This document shows, piece by piece, positions 1 to 13,564 of a stretch of DNA of 64,000 bases; positions within the stretch are counted from its first letter, which is position 1, and every line of letters starts with the position of its first letter. The position numbers were made by a program, and so were the translations under genes. The DNA lies in NCBI GenBank assembly GCA_015179045.1, contig WHUZ01000014.1, forward strand, positions 744,001-808,000. Reading direction: 5' to 3'. A model generated the notes under the pieces. That model saw only the letters and a program-made list of their open reading frames with translations, was not told the DNA's origin and did not search any database. The DNA is from Kalaharituber pfeilii (lineage: Eukaryota > Ascomycota > Pezizomycetes > Pezizales > Pezizaceae).

Positions 1-3000
1 AATTCAAAGCACAGTGATCTACGTGCGGTCTTGCTCCTGAGTTCGGGGCGCCATCGTGATAGCGGTACAGACCTACCCTATACAGTATGTTGGCCCAGAA
101 GGCTTGGCAGACATCTCGTCGAAAATGTTAAGTATCCAGGTTTAACGATACTCACATGCTTAAGACTCGTTCTTGCACTCAGCCGTGCGCGCGGCTGTTG
201 TAAGCCAGGGAGGAGTTTGACACTAGGTGCAATGCCAGGATATGCAGATCCGACCAGACCAGGGGGGAAGCTTATGGTCTAAAGTAACCAGGTTTGGTGT
301 TGATGTGTGAACCAGAGCACTAATCACAAAGCGAGATTTGTACATATCAAAAGTGAGTACACTCAAAGTTGTGGTGGATGTGTGCATGCATGCATGCCTG
401 TAGTCTGGTTGCATGCTATGTGAGGCTCTGCCGGATAAGAGTTCATTTGCGCTCGGGCTCTTGAGCTGTGAGCAGGTCTAGCCGAGCCGAGGACTTCGCG
501 CATGTCAATCTGGGATTACGACCAGTTGAATGGCTGAAATGCTTTGCGGCTCTGCTTTAGTATGAAGTCTGCAACTTGCAGCAGAAAAAGCTGCGGGATG
601 GTGATGCGGGACCGGAGGGCTACCCATTGCAAACCGCATCGCTTAGGAATACCACAGTGCTATACTAATGAGCATAATAACTGATCTCGACAACATCATG
701 CAAACCCATAGGGCTCAGGCCTATAGCGTTTACTTGAGTCGACATTTGGCGCTGCACTATTTCCATCTTTGGTAAGAAAACCCGGATGCGGGGTTAAGCA
801 TTCAAACGGTGTATGAAGCCTGGTCAACGATGGAATATGGAATATCCCCGATTCCAGTCCTTTGCCCATTATCAAATGATATTGAGTATATGCTGCGTGC
901 TACGGTTTCAGAAACCTCGATATATCGGAGAATCGATTCTTCAAAAGAGAGGCCGTACGCGAAATTCACAGCTACATAGAGACAGTACATGAGCAATTAG
1001 TCACAGGTTTCGGCGTCATCGTGCAGCATGTCGTGACTCGATTTTTAAGCAATTGAGATTCCCGTTGAGCTGAATTCGGTGGTACAGTGGCCCGTAAAAG
1101 GTCTTCGGATTAGGCAAATATTGGGGTAAGTGTATCATGGAAGCCTAATCCCCAGGAGTTTTTACAGGTCACTGTATAAGGATAAATCAAGGCAAAATAA
1201 TTGAAGAACTCCAAACCCAGTAATAGATCCACCAAATCACCATCAGTGATGAGGCTGTAGTAATTGATCTTATCGTATACCCGGTCCGCCGACACGGTAT
1301 GGAAACCCTGCTTGTCGTAGCGAATGAGAAGATTCGAGTCTCCATCTGCCAATTTAAGCCTAAATGAGCGTGCTGGCATCTGCACCGTGTTAGTATTGAT
1401 TGACATGGAGTTGGGTCAGATGTCATGGCAACACGATGAGAATGACGTCCAAAAAGAAGATAACAGCTGGTAAACTGGAAGTTCGTTCAAGTAATGCAAC
1501 GAAAATTTAGCTCACGGGGCATATAATGAGCTAGAGCATTTGAGTAGTTGAAGACTCATACACCTTGAATGGATTGGCAAATAATATTTGGAGTGATTGC
1601 ATTACCTGAATAAACTGGACTGCAGTTTAACTAGTTACCGCATTCACCAAATTTAATTGCGAATTATCGCGATTACATGCCAGAAAAAGACGAGAGTTGT
1701 TCTTTTTGTGAGCATTGAACAAGAATGGAGAAGTTTGTAGATCTCTTGCCGAAATGGGCCTGAAACATTCAGAAAGAAGGTCAGATTACCGAATCGGGGT
1801 CCAGGCGCACACGTAATACAAGATGAAATCTCAATACTCAGCCCTTGATCCTGGGCAAATACTATATGTCATCTTAATCTTAACCCCATAACATCAGTCA
1901 AACTCAGAGTACTTATCGAGTCAAGGGACCATTACATTTTTCTAAACATACAATGTGTAAATTACATCATATCAGTATTAAAAAGGTTACGAAGTTACAG
2001 AGAGGTCACAGTTTCAGGCGTCTATCAGCGGAATATTGTCCCTCCGAATCTCTGTGTTCCAAGGTTAATGCTCAATATGTCGCATGGGACAGAAACTGAC
2101 GCAGGAAATCCGCGATAGATAGTGAGTGTTTGAAACTTTCGCTGAGCCCTGCATATCATACGTCATTGTCAGACGGACCCTTGTAGGGAGAGGGGTAGAA
2201 TCCATTGTTCCACGCGTAGGTAATTCGATGTTAGGGTACAGTAAAGCTCAACCCAGCAATCGATATCGTATTACAAATGTATATAGTATCGTCATCTCGT
2301 CTGATTTCCGTGAATACTTGTTTGTTATAGCTTCAAGTAAGTTTAACGATATTGGACAAGCTATTATTATTTTCCACATCAGGTAGAGAATTGCAGTGCC
2401 AGGATCGTACCAATATTCAGGCAAAGAATAGTATACTGAGAGTGACGTCGCTGACTAGAGAGAAAATGGTTTTCTCCTCGAGTATCGTGTGGGGGATCCG
2501 TAATGACGTGCCTCTCACCTGGAGAAACGCCTGTCAAGTTCTTCCAGGCATTAAACTTAGAATGACCACCATAAGTACGGAGGACAGTGTACGTTCGTAA
2601 ATGCAGGGCGTGGCGCTTGCCTGATCCAGTTATATGAATGTCTTATTGGAGATTCAGTTTGTGAGTCAGTTAAGTTCAGCATTTTGAACTGTAATGTCCT
2701 GCAGGCCCGTGCGTACATCAAAGTTCGCCTGGATATCAGACTGGAAACCGAAAAGGTGCTTTCTTAGAGTACTAATTTAAGCTCTAATTATAAGGCACAG
2801 GTTCGTCTGCGAGCATGCGGAGAAACTTGTACATACATATGCAAATGCATCGCAGCGGGTGTTCCCCTAGTCTCGTAAACCAGATCACATAGCGTGGTTT
2901 TGTTGACCGCTCAGCATGTTTCCCTAGGGAAATTGTAGGTCTTGTTTAGTCTTCATAACCAGGTCTTGATGTGGCTTTTTAAATCTTATTTCGTATTCCA

Positions 3001-3502
3001 GTATTCACATATGTGTGCCACACTTCAACATAGTTTGGTTACATATTTGCGAGACACCAATGGTATTTCTAACAATTCGGAATAGATGCTGGGACAGCAA
3101 ATGGCCATCTGATGGAAGAACTGATAAAGCGGGAGATTGAGATTTGTTTGGATTTCGTTTTTGTGTGTTAACCGGACTATGTTTTGGTAGTCTGGTTGCA
3201 ATGTTTTCGTAGAAACATGGAATCATCAAAGATCGGGGGGCGACCATTGTTGGAGGTGCCGTAAGTGGTAATGATGCTCGTACTACTCTGCTGTCTAGGA
3301 GCTGATGAAATACATGAACATCGAGCTCGAGGAGCTTTAGTCTCCTGCCCTGAGGCAACGAGGAGTTACACAACAGAAACCAATTAATTTCATTATGTAA
3401 CATGTGAGCCAACAAAATAAGAGCACCTCCAATTCGTGCTTTTACATTTCAAAAAGAATCAGATCGGGAAATCTTTCGTTATCTCTTGGTACACAACTTG
3501 CT

Positions 3503-3576
3503 GTGGGGCTAGTCTCATGCCAAAACATCCTTAACTGCTGAAAGCCCCACAATTGCAAAGCTTGGCATGAGACTAG
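3503..3576. repeat. nested inverted repeat
   Basis: CTAGTCTCATGCCAA (3509-3523) returns as a perfect 15-bp inverted copy at 3562-3576. A second, overlapping inverted pair, GTGGGGCT (3503-3510) and AGCCCCAC (3543-3550), gives an alternative hairpin. The layout fits a very small MITE-like palindromic element or a decayed transposon end. The arm word CTAGTCTCRTGCC also occurs near 36562 and 37211, and in diverged form near 5485 and 56521. Confidence 0.6.
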
Positions 3577-3585
3577 GATAGTTAC

Positions 3586-3627
3586 GGTAGTCTGGATGCC
3601 TCTCTGGTTTCGCTGGCAACCAGACCA
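3586..3627. repeat. short hairpin sharing TAGTCTGG word
   Basis: GGTAGTCTGGATGCC is followed, after a short loop, by GGCAACCAGACC, its near-perfect inverted copy with one mismatch. The arm resembles the TAGTCTGGTTGCA word at 401, 3188 and 18811. It lies only 10 bp beyond the 3503-3576 palindrome, so both may belong to one decayed element. Confidence 0.45.
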
Positions 3628-6600
3628 TTCCGATAGCACTTCATATCTTGCGCCAATGCCTTCCAGACGAGGTCATTGTTATCAGAACAATACCATATAT
3701 ATCTGATCAGCTCGACTAATATCAGTATTATCTACAAGCCCGAGACGATCATTGCAGATGCAGTGGCATGCATAGGGGATTCAGATGTAATCAATCGCTC
3801 ACCTAGGGATTAGGCCTGGCGACAAGCTGAGGAGCTCGAGCACAAGAAGGTTCGCATGTCATGGACATCTTCATTCTATGCCTCAATTGGAGCGGGCGAG
3901 CTCGAGGATGATTCTAGTTCGACACCGCTTTTCGTCTTCTTTTCCACACACCATCTTTATATCGACAAAGCGCTAGGAGCGTTCTCACAGTAGGAGGTGC
4001 GCATATGTAGACCCACTAAGTACTTCATCAGTTGGCACCAGACTGCACACTAGTGGTTCGAGACTGCAGGACTGTGGGAATATCTGCTTTGGAAACGAGG
4101 ACAGGGAACGTCAAAACCACCTCCAGACGAGAAATACTTTTTAGATTGACAGTAAGAATATCCTCTTATTAGCACTGAGGCGCCAAGAAAAGACGCAGCT
4201 GTGCAGAGTCGTAATTGTCTCAGTGTACACGGCAACTTTCAAAACACATGGTGGTAAGTTTTGGGCTCAGTAGTACATCGTGCGCGCCGGCGTCGATCCA
4301 GGGGCGGAGGTTTAGAGACAGGAAGACGACAGCAAGGCAAAGTCAGAAATCTGTACGTTCATTATGGAGGAATGCAGCTGCAGGTATTTAAAGCAGTGTG
4401 ATGGCGCAGGGCCGCCTCTGATCTTAATCAAGTGTGATGCATATGATCATTATGATATTAAATACTGGTAACTACCGATAGCCCCAGTCGTGCCCAGGAC
4501 ACCGGAACATGCACTCCGGATCCATAATCGAAGGCAGTTGAAAGTACCCAAAAATGCCAGCTGTGCAATAATAGGGCTGCCGCTACTGCTTTACACCACT
4601 CTCAGACAGGTTCGTTGTATGCATCATGCAATCTGACTTTTTTGGTGCATTTTCCTAGCGCTGCAGGATCCTGGGCTCGCCTTCCACGATTGACAGGAAT
4701 TACGGCTACAGATCTATTCGGAGAAGCGGCCGTTGCAATATGGCTGTCAGCCGTTCCGTCGCGCAGGACTGCCGTTCCTCACACTTTTGTTTCTTGAGCA
4801 AGTACTCATCCTGGTGTTCTACGAGGCATTGAGCAATAATATTAGCGTATAGTCGGAGTAATGTACATCTATGTGTGCTCGAATGTGAACTAGCACCATC
4901 ATGCGGCGAAATGAAGACCACGCAATTCATCACAAGTGTTTTCTTTCAGATTTGAATTTAAATCGCTCATCGTCGCACTGAAAAAGTTCCACCTGTGACC
5001 GCAGGATTTGCGTTTTGGCTCCACGGTGGCAAAAGCTCAAGACTTAGATGGAGGATGCAACATGAACTGGCCACTGATGCTTGTGATCTCGCGCCTAAGG
5101 GCCTACAGTGGGGTCAATCTTGGTGGTGTGCATGCAATTAACAGGGGTATCGTAAGTATCTATGAAGAAAGCTTAATCTCAGGATGATTGGACATTAGAA
5201 CATAGATGAAGTAGGTATCCGTACTGAGGTGTGGATAGAGGTTCTCCGCGCAGTCCGAAGCCCGGTTTAATGGGGAGCCGATTGACCCGCGAGGGTCAGT
5301 TATGCGACCAACAATACGACTTGACCGGGCGAAGCATTTCTGCACCCACAAGATCGGAACCAGTCATATATCACCAACCCTCCAGATTGGGCAAAAGTCA
5401 TCCGTTGTGCTATGATGCCTATGATAGAGACTACCGATACCCGTTGTGTTGTTCTGCGGTTTCTACTATCGCTAAACTCCTAATCTCATGCCAAGCCCCT
5501 AGGCTTTCTGCATCAACTGCTTAACCATGGCTACTCAGCCTCTCAGTATCACAGGGGCAGCACCATACCGTAAACAGAATCTTCCAAAACATTTTTATGA
5601 ACATACCTAAGGGTAGAGTTTGGGGCACGAGAACGCCTAAGTGCAAGCTTGGTTCGAGACTGCTAAAATAGCAAATTTATGAGCAAACAAAAATCAACAG
5701 CCTTCATTTCGATAATAGCTGACATACACAAGTTCAGTGCCCCCAAACTAGTTATGCGATAATGCCTTCACGCTTGGCTTCCACTGAGCTCCGTAAGCAA
5801 CTGGTCCGGCCAGCAGATTCACTAATATTAGGTACATGCGGACAAACGCATATTTTTTCGGCCTTCCAACTCCACAACCGCGTGCTCTAATGTCTCCATC
5901 GTAGCCCTTGTCACCCTTTCCGCAGCACCCCTACCGCTGTCGTAGTTGTATTGGATGTAAATTCTAGCCTGCGAGAATAAAGTCTGAGACAAGAAATACG
6001 CGACCTTATGGCTCCCTCGACTATTGTCTGCGTAGCTGCACCAACACGGCATGAGACTGAATCCCGTCAGTATATATCGTGCTACTCAGTTGCTACTCAT
6101 CGCGGTGCATCCATTTAGGGTAATGTAACCATCGGCCATTGAGCAGTAGAACTTCGCTTAAAAGGTTTTCCACACTCACATCAATTGTTTAACCCAGTCC
6201 AAACGATCCGTAACTTAAAAAGCGAAACGTAGCCGAAAATGGCTATCACAAGATGTGGGGGTAACCCACTTACAGATTATGCTTGCATGAGGTTGAGCCT
6301 AATTGGGCACCCTGAAACCGTAAGAGGAAACACCTTTCTTGAGGATCACTGAACTTCAGATATCACTCCTACAAAGTTACAGTAGTGGCCCAGATTTATA
6401 TGATACCTGCACCGGTTTGCATCAAAGAACTGTTATGGAGCAATTCAGCGTATCACATACATGCAGCTCACGATGAGAGTGCGCTAGGTGTACGTAAAAC
6501 CAAATGGTGCGCAATCTTTCTTAACCAATCAAAGAATCAATGCAGTGCGCCTTTTTTAATCATGGAAGTGATCTACAGTCACATCTAGTCTCGTAAAAAT

Positions 6601-7055
6601 CACATCGTTGAGAAGCGTTCGGTACTGTTTGCTGCGCGGAATCTGGTGGGGTTGCGACAGAACTGCCCTGAGGTATGTAGTCTTGTTGGTTAGGTGATTG
6701 GGATTGGGGGAATGTTGAGCACTTACCCCTTCTGGGGCGATATGTTTTTATTGTCTGGTTTGACTACGATTTTTTGCACATATTGACAAACATGTCGCTA
6801 GTGTGCCCAGTTACGCTAAGATAGACCTTTCAACCTCGACCTCAAAGCTGTAAGAGTTGGTCAGCCTTGCAGGAAGTCAGTGGGCTGCGGAGTATTTGCA
6901 GTTGACAGGGGACGTTTCGAAAATCAGATCAGGCGTGCAACAAATGCAGCTGAGAGCGTGACCTTCCACTAGAAGTTTAGAGATCTAGTCGTGATTCTCA
7001 TTGGCGCAAAAAGGCTCGACCCGAGAGACACTGGAGCCACCTTGAGCGGTGGCTT

Positions 7056-7139
7056 GCCCTGCCATGGCGAACAGCTGCAAGCGGGGTTACATGAAATTAA
7101 GAAAGAAAAAAAAAAGGAAAAAAAAAAAAAGAAAAAGAA
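7056..7139 (+). mobile_element. family B retroposon copy (A-tailed hairpin)
   Basis: A 40-nt body, starting GCCCTGCCATGGCG and containing GCGGGGTTACATGA, is followed by a long A-rich tail broken by G. It is bracketed by the direct repeat CGGTGGCTT (7047-7055 and 7140-7148), a 9-bp target-site duplication. CCCTGC and GCGGGG can pair as a 6-bp stem (one G-T). Tail plus duplication point to target-primed reverse transcription by a LINE-type enzyme; that mechanism is inferred. Confidence 0.85.
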
Positions 7140-7269
7140 CGGTGGCTTAGTTGCAGCGTTGTTACGTGAAGCGCAGGTCATATTAAGCTTAAAGCTGCGT
7201 GTAGAATACCGAAGGAAGAGTATGCAAGTCTAATGATGCATTGGAAAGCAGACTGAAATCCATAGCACT

Positions 7270-7960
7270 GGGCGCGAGATCACGCACACTGTATATTTAT
7301 GGTGCGCCGCTCACAGTCGCTGCCACGGGCCGCGGAAGCTGGACTTCGATGGTGCGCTTTAGGCCGGCGGCGCCCATCTAGTCAGGTGCAACGTGCGGGC
7401 AGGTGTTCGGGATGTGGCTTGAACGTACCTTGCAACGTGTTGGCATCAGCAGCGGGCCCGCACGGCTGGCGTCTCGGGAGCGCGGCGCTAATGCTGGAGG
7501 GAGGCAAGGGCGGCTGCATAAAGTACGGCGCCGACTCACGTGAGCCCGACGCTAGGTGGCCCCGCGTATGGCATAAGGCTACGGCGGGCCTCTGTTTGCG
7601 CGCGCGAAGCGTGCCCTCCTCGGCTCGGGACTGGCCAACGGGAGACGCGGCCGGCCTTGGCAAGGCGCTGCAAGCGGCGCAGTGGCACCAGCTGCCCCAC
7701 CCTCCCCGCGGCAGGAATCAGCTCCAGAGCAGAAGCGGAGAAGTTTTCGCAGCGCCGGGATGCCCTCCACCCTCCACCCTCCACCCTTGCGAAGTACATG
7801 CTGACCCCCCACTCCCCCACCAGCACAGCACGGTCGAAAAACCCCCGGTCCGTCCTTGCGCGTTCTTTCCGCTCCCGAGTGGTCCTAGTGCCAAGTTCAA
7901 CCTGCAGGCTCAACCTGGCCGCCCTCACACTCGGGCCCAGCCCATCCTGTATCATAGGTA
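7270..7960. promoter_or_regulatory. GC-rich island upstream of the C2H2 gene
   Basis: This stretch is much richer in G and C than its surroundings and is open in several frames on both strands, which is what GC-rich, stop-poor noncoding DNA produces. It ends about 1.1 kb before the start codon of the zinc-finger gene at 9068. Comparable islands precede the genes at 33548 and 58844. I read it as promoter or 5' leader; a long proline-rich open frame within it (7299-8096) has no recognisable domain. Confidence 0.45.
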
Positions 7961-9067
7961 CTCCGGCTTGGGAGGCAAAAAGGTTTTCACCAATCTTTTA
8001 GCCTACTTTGCTGCTGCCATCCTCTTCTACACATTTTCTGATTCTATGCCCCCGTCCGACACGCCAACTTTGATGATCACAGTGCCCCCCAAATAACGTC
8101 TAGTTTAACTGAGCAAGAAGCCGTGGGGGCAAGGCCCACTTGCGTCATTATATCCTTATTCTTTCGGTGAGAATGGGTTGAGGATGGGAAAAGTCATGGA
8201 AATTACCCTACTAGGGACAATAAGCATAACTCTCTCGCAAATGGATGATAACGTCACGACGCAGGTCGATCTTGAGAGTGCACAGGCTTGGCCTAACATG
8301 GGCGCATGTAAGCAGAGGCGTGGATGTGGCTGAGGGCATGAGGTTCCCGCTGCATGTTGCAAGCGACCATGCAAGCAGCAACAAGGCGCTGTCTGTTGAT
8401 CGGTATTATATTGACAACCCCTCCAGAATGTTGTTGAATACAATACCCACCGTCCAGCGCGGCTCCTTTCCGACGGGCGGTTCCACAGTCCTCGGTGCTC
8501 AGGGATTCGAACGCAGCACTAACCAGTCGCAGTGCAACTATCTGCAGACAAGGGTGTCGCGACTGCTGCCTAGAATTTGTCCAGGGTACGTTCTCTTGGT
8601 GTTTGACAATAGAAGAAGCGGACGGTTGAGATGGGGTACAGGTATGATTCACCTATGAATTGTCTTCTACTTCAGATCACCTTCGCTATTGACGAAACCT
8701 CGATAATTCAAGCTGCTCTTCTTCACTTCAATTCCATTTTATTGTTTTCCAAGGGCTCATTGGTGAGCTCTGGTGATCGTTGGGCTTCATAGCAGCCGAC
8801 GTGCAGCTCTGAAGCCCATTGTGGTAGTGGAAGTTAATAAGCCTCGAGGCTCTGAGACCAACACAGAAGGCGCAGCGCTGTGACATCCCTCTCTGGCGTC
8901 AGGACGAGAAGCTGCCCAGCCTCAATTATCATTTCTCAGAGTTTGCGAATTGTGCCTTAAATCACCTACTCCCCACTGCCCCTCCAAGCCCGTGCGAGGC
9001 TGCCGCCGTCCAGCCGACTCAGCACGTTAAGAATTACGCGTTGCAGCCTAGTTCTTAGCAGGTCAAG

Positions 9068-12000
9068 ATGAGGTCAGTGAACCTTGTACCTGCTCACCTT
9101 GTTGTTTTCTCTTTTGAGATCCTCTTTTTTTTATTTTTTTATTTTATTTTATTTTATTTTTGTCCTTTCTTCCATTTTTCCCTTTATTTTTTTGGTTCCA
9201 AATGAAGGCCTTTCCTCAATTGCATGTATGCTAACAGTTCTGTACTTGTAGTTTCAACGAAAATTTTGACGATTCTGGGTTCGAAAACCCTTGCGATTTT
9301 GGGAAATTAAACTGGTTTCTGGACTTGTCAAGCTATGAGGACGACAACCTCGTGGGCGCGGAAGGCCAAACACAGTTCGTCGACTTTCCCTTATTACCAT
9401 ACACCCTTTCCACCCCCCACCTTGAAGGACCCATTAGCTTATTATCAATAGACTTCCATATGACAGTGTATATAATATGCATCTTGAGCCAGATGCCCTG
9501 GAGTTGGAACTCGAGCCAGAGGACTACCCGCTTCCGAAACGTCACACAATGCCTGCGTTCACGACACCTCAGACTTCTGGTGACAGCAACGTTCGCTCCC
9601 CGCAGTTGTCTCCCATCAGCCCAAAGCGAGCAGAAACCTTTCCAAGTTCTCAGATAGAGGAGTTGAACAGAGCCAAACACGAACGTCTCATTCGAGAACT
9701 CATTTCCAGAATTGAACCAGACACTCATTCCTCCTCCTCTCAAGAAGATTCTCAGCTTCTTCAAGGGGTCCTAGGCCATGGATACACAAACAGTGTGGCG
9801 CAATCAAACCCTATCGACGCCGCCAGCGAATCCCCCGTCCCTGCCTTCTTCTTTATGGGGTCTACTCCGGCCGTGGCGCACACAGCAACACCCCCAGATC
9901 TTTATGCAGATAACCTGACCCCAGAAGATCAAGAAGCTAGTCCTGATCCATTTGGAAACTATATCACCCCCAAGGAGCTCCAGGAAGAGGTCAGCAATGA
10001 TAATTGTAGCATTATAGAGGACCACGATTCCATTCCTCCCACTGTCGAAGACCTCGAAGAGCACGACACCTTTGATACATACGGTGATACCATTGGACAA
10101 AGGGCAAAAATGACCTCTGTGTACTCAAAGGCACCCGTTTCAGACTCTGGTATGGGTAGCTCGATTACGACAAACAGCCGTTATGGCCCTCACTCTGTCC
10201 CGTCCCAGAATGGTATGTCTGTATACCACGGTGGACACCCACGGAGTGTATATTCTAAGGAGGGTACGTCGCCCCAGGCGTTGATCTTTGTAAGTGAAAC
10301 AAAGTTGGTTAACATGTGTTTGTTACAGGTGGTCGGAAATTTTCCATGGCAGGCTCTCAAAAGAGAGGTTCTGTATATCACGAAAAGGATAGTGTATCTG
10401 GTTCTGTGACGAATGCAAGGTACAAACAGTACGCTACTCAACTGGCGCCACCATTATCGTCTGCTGTCGCTCCATCTGCCGCACGCAAGGATGAAACAAG
10501 ACCGATGCTTTCACAAACTGCAGTCAACACAATGAAGAAGATAATTCTCGAACCTATCTTGGGCGATAAGAAGTTTTGTGCCTTCTGGGATGTCTGTACA
10601 TGGGCAGGAGAGCAGATCGAAAGTGGAAGGATCGGATCTCTTAGAGATCTTGAGAAGTTTCTGTTTCACAAAGCGGTTAGTACCCTCTCTTGCTCCATTT
10701 AAGGATCCTTCACGCAGGTTGCTTTCGGAACTTTCAGCTTACTGTGTAAAAAAGAGTAATGCAAAACATCGGCAGGGTTATAATACCTTCTGTACGGAAT
10801 TTCTGAGCCATATCAAACATTCACTTGCATACATGCCGCCAAACGAACTACACCGTACCTACGATCGTCCATACGATAACGGATATTTCCTTGACACATT
10901 AGCACAATTCAATAAAAATGAGATGAGCAGTGACGTGGATTTAGAGTAGGTTCAAGCTTTATCTTGTCTATGAAAAGAAAGCTAACAGACATGACAGCTC
11001 CTCTTTCCAACAGCTGTTGGATAATATGCAGCAAAGAACTGAGAAGCGGGTGGCTGAAGAACATGTTGAACATGCTATCTCGTCAAAGAGGATCAAGCCG
11101 AATGTGCCACTATTTAATCTCATGGAAGATCGCCTGGGAAATCTTCAAAATAATTATGAACATATATCGAACAACTTCACAGGATCGCGCAGTACTCAGC
11201 CTGCCAACCAAACAGGAGCTATGCTACCTCCACCTCTTCCTATCAGGGCACATCCAAATGCGGTGGATGCATTTCCCAAGATGAACACCACAAGAAGCAA
11301 GGGTAAGCGCCGGGGCCCAACAGCAGTACAGAAAGAGCCACAACACTTCCAATGTGATTGGGAAGGTTGCCCGCATGGACCATTTGCGCGACTCTGTGAC
11401 TTGACGTGAGTATCCTACTTGCATAAATTGAACCTTTTACTTGGGCATGAAATTGAGTTATTTTCATAATAGGAAACACAAGAAGACGCATACTAGACCT
11501 CACAAGTGTCAAGTCGCTGGATGTAAATATGCCACCGAAGGCTTCCCAACAGAAAAGGAACGGGATAGGCATTGGATAGACAAGCATTCCTCCGGGGCCC
11601 CAGAATATCAATGCTCATATCACCCCTGTCAGTATAGATCAAAGAGAGAGAGCAATTGTAAACAGCATATGGAGAAGGCGCATGGCTATGAGTATAAGCG
11701 CACGAAGCAAAACTACAAGCTTAATGGTACCAGACGACAACAAAAATCTCCAACTAACAATTCAGCTCAGGTAAACACGGCACAACTTCAGTTGCCCTCT
11801 CACAATGGCTACTATGCAGAACAACATTTTGTCCCAGGCATAGCGCCGCAGGCCAACGGACACAATATTGGGCATAATGATGCATTCGACCCGTACCATC
11901 GGATGTGGAATGGGCAGACGGGGTACAACCCAGAAAGTACAATAATGGGTACCCAGCAGGAGCAGCAGCCTTCCCAACTGCTGGAATTGCCAAAACAGGG

Positions 12001-12151
12001 ATATATGCAGCAACATGGCCATGGTCCGCCGTTTCAAGATATTGGGGCAGGCGTTGATATCACATCAATGCTCTCACCAAACATTGATCCCACACTTTAC
12101 AAAACTTTTTCGGATGAACATCTTCTCGGTGTAGATTTGTCAGAGTTTTAG
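9068..12151 (+). CDS. C2H2 zinc-finger protein, seven exons
   Basis: My model is join(9068..9072, 9252..9374, 9467..10263, 10329..10662, 10718..10945, 10998..11405, 11473..12151), about 857 residues. Exon 1 is only ATG AG before a GTCAGT donor. The 52-bp intron 10946-10997 has a GCTAAC branch site, and the donor at 11406 is GTGAGT. The splice at 11405/11473 completes the first finger. Three C-terminal fingers of type C-x4-C follow from about residue 615: CDWEGC...HKKTH, CQVAGC...HWIDKH and CSYHPC...HMEKAH. The N-terminal 300 residues are acidic and Ser/Pro-rich; a helical Lys/Arg-rich region precedes the fingers; the C-terminus is Gln/Asn-rich. It is probably a nuclear DNA-binding regulator. 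The junction 10662/10718 is the weak point (donor GTTTCA); the better-looking donor GTTAGT at 10676 does not keep frame with the CGCAG acceptor. Outside the fingers I recognise no family. Confidence 0.8.
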
Positions 12152-13130
12152 AGACTTTAATTCTCTGGGCACATCAGCTACCCTGGCACTATCATGCAGT
12201 GTTCCTTCTGGTTGTGCATTCTCTACACTCCACCTTTGTTCGTGCTTCTTGCGCTTTCTTTGATTTTCCCCTATCAGTCTCACTTACAGACCAAGAACAT
12301 GAAAAGGGCTGTAGATTATTTTTCATAATTATTTTTCGTTTTTGCGGATGCACATTATGTGTATGAATATGGTTTAAGTTTGTGTTTATGTAAGTGGGTG
12401 CAGGCAGTATTACCTGGACATTGCAATTTGAAGAATTTTTGAGGAGGCAGTTTGTTACTTCCATATGTTTCAGCCTGTTAGTATCCTGCCTTTTCCGTTT
12501 CTATTAGCGTCTCCGCTTCTTTATGTTGACGTGTACTTTTCTATGCGTGGTTATAAACAACTTCCTACTGAGTTTCCGTTTCCTTCTGAATGTAACCTGG
12601 GTGGGGTTTCATAATTTTGTGCTAGGTGTTTCCTGATGGGAAGTTCAAGCCTTTGGACCGTTGGATGTTGTCATTATAGTTTTGTTACAGCTTGGTTTTG
12701 TTCTATACCTATTGAGAGCCGGGGCTGATGAGGAGATCTGACGGAATGAGTCTTTGGTTTTGACATTGCGGAAGATCGTTTCAGGTGATTCTTGTATGTG
12801 TAACGATGTGGCACTGACACGGTATGATGATATGTACGTATCATGGATGATTTTGAATGAATACCTTTATCTACTCAAGTATCTTAGCTTTCGATGCGCT
12901 GGAGAGTTATGGTCACCTGCCAGAAGGAAATGCACAATCATTACAATAAACAACTTGATATTTACACCACTATTCTCTGATCGCAAAGCTACTCTAACTT
13001 TCTTTACTGTCTCCGAAATACAGTCACAAATATGCTCTAACAAAATATTTGTTTCTAACTGTGCTTGATAGGTCAGGCCGTACAGTAGTTGAGACATGAT
13101 GCGGCTGTTTTCTATTCTCCCTTGCCCTCT
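12152..13130 (+). other. 3' flank of the zinc-finger gene
   Basis: T-rich sequence follows the stop codon. It probably contains the 3' untranslated region. No canonical polyadenylation pattern can be singled out, and no further gene is supported here. Confidence 0.4.
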
Positions 13131-13135
13131 CCATT

Positions 13136-13564
13136 TTGGTGGCCGAAGGCAGTGCATTGTTAGCTGACCTTGCTAGACGCACATCTCTTAATGTAGAGAC
13201 AGAACGCACGGTAACTTACGCTTTGGGGTTGTTGAGGGTGATGCATAGCCCCTCTGCACATGCAATAGGAGGGTGCACGGGGTCGTGTGATACGAAGATT
13301 ATCGATGGCCAACTCATACATGTTGGAAAGGCATGGGATGAGAATGGGACGAAATGCCAGATGGAGGGCCCGGGTGCCTTGCGCATGCACTTGGCGAGGA
13401 TGGGACGGCGAAGGAGAGTGGAAAACAATGGAAGGGGCGTCGTTGAGTGGTGTGGGAGAGGGTGGTGGATGGAGGAGATGGAGCGGAGTGATAGCGGGTT
13501 GGAGCAGGGGGTGTGGGTGAGGATGGAGATCGGGGGTGCGGTGGAGGTGGACTGGAAGAAGTGA
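13136..13564 (+). other. unresolved purine-rich open frame
   Basis: A frame of 142 codons ends at a TGA at 13564. The plus strand is strongly GA-rich from about 13330, and the opposite strand is open over the same interval, so openness alone is weak evidence. The end of the translation is Arg/Glu/Trp-rich with no motif I recognise. It could be a gene fragment or just stop-poor DNA. Confidence 0.2.

Larger units (their letters stand above)
1..7046. other. gene-free region
   Basis: No convincing gene is seen in the first 7 kb. The open frames are short, overlap on both strands and show no domain, splice pattern or codon bias that I can support. The stretch holds scattered palindromes (notably 3503-3576 and 3586-3627), and dispersed words such as TAGTCTGGTTGCA at 401 and 3188 that recur at 18811. 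It looks like old, decayed repeat sequence. Confidence 0.6.

Noticed and set aside
7299..8096. 265-codon open frame in GC-rich DNA
   Set aside because: Frames are open on both strands over the same interval because stops are rare at this composition; the translation is Pro/Arg/Ala-rich with no domain. Treated as promoter island.
9262..9285. TGGGTTCGAAAACCC as a tRNA T-arm
   Set aside because: No acceptor or anticodon arms fit around it, and it lies within exon 2 of the C2H2 gene.
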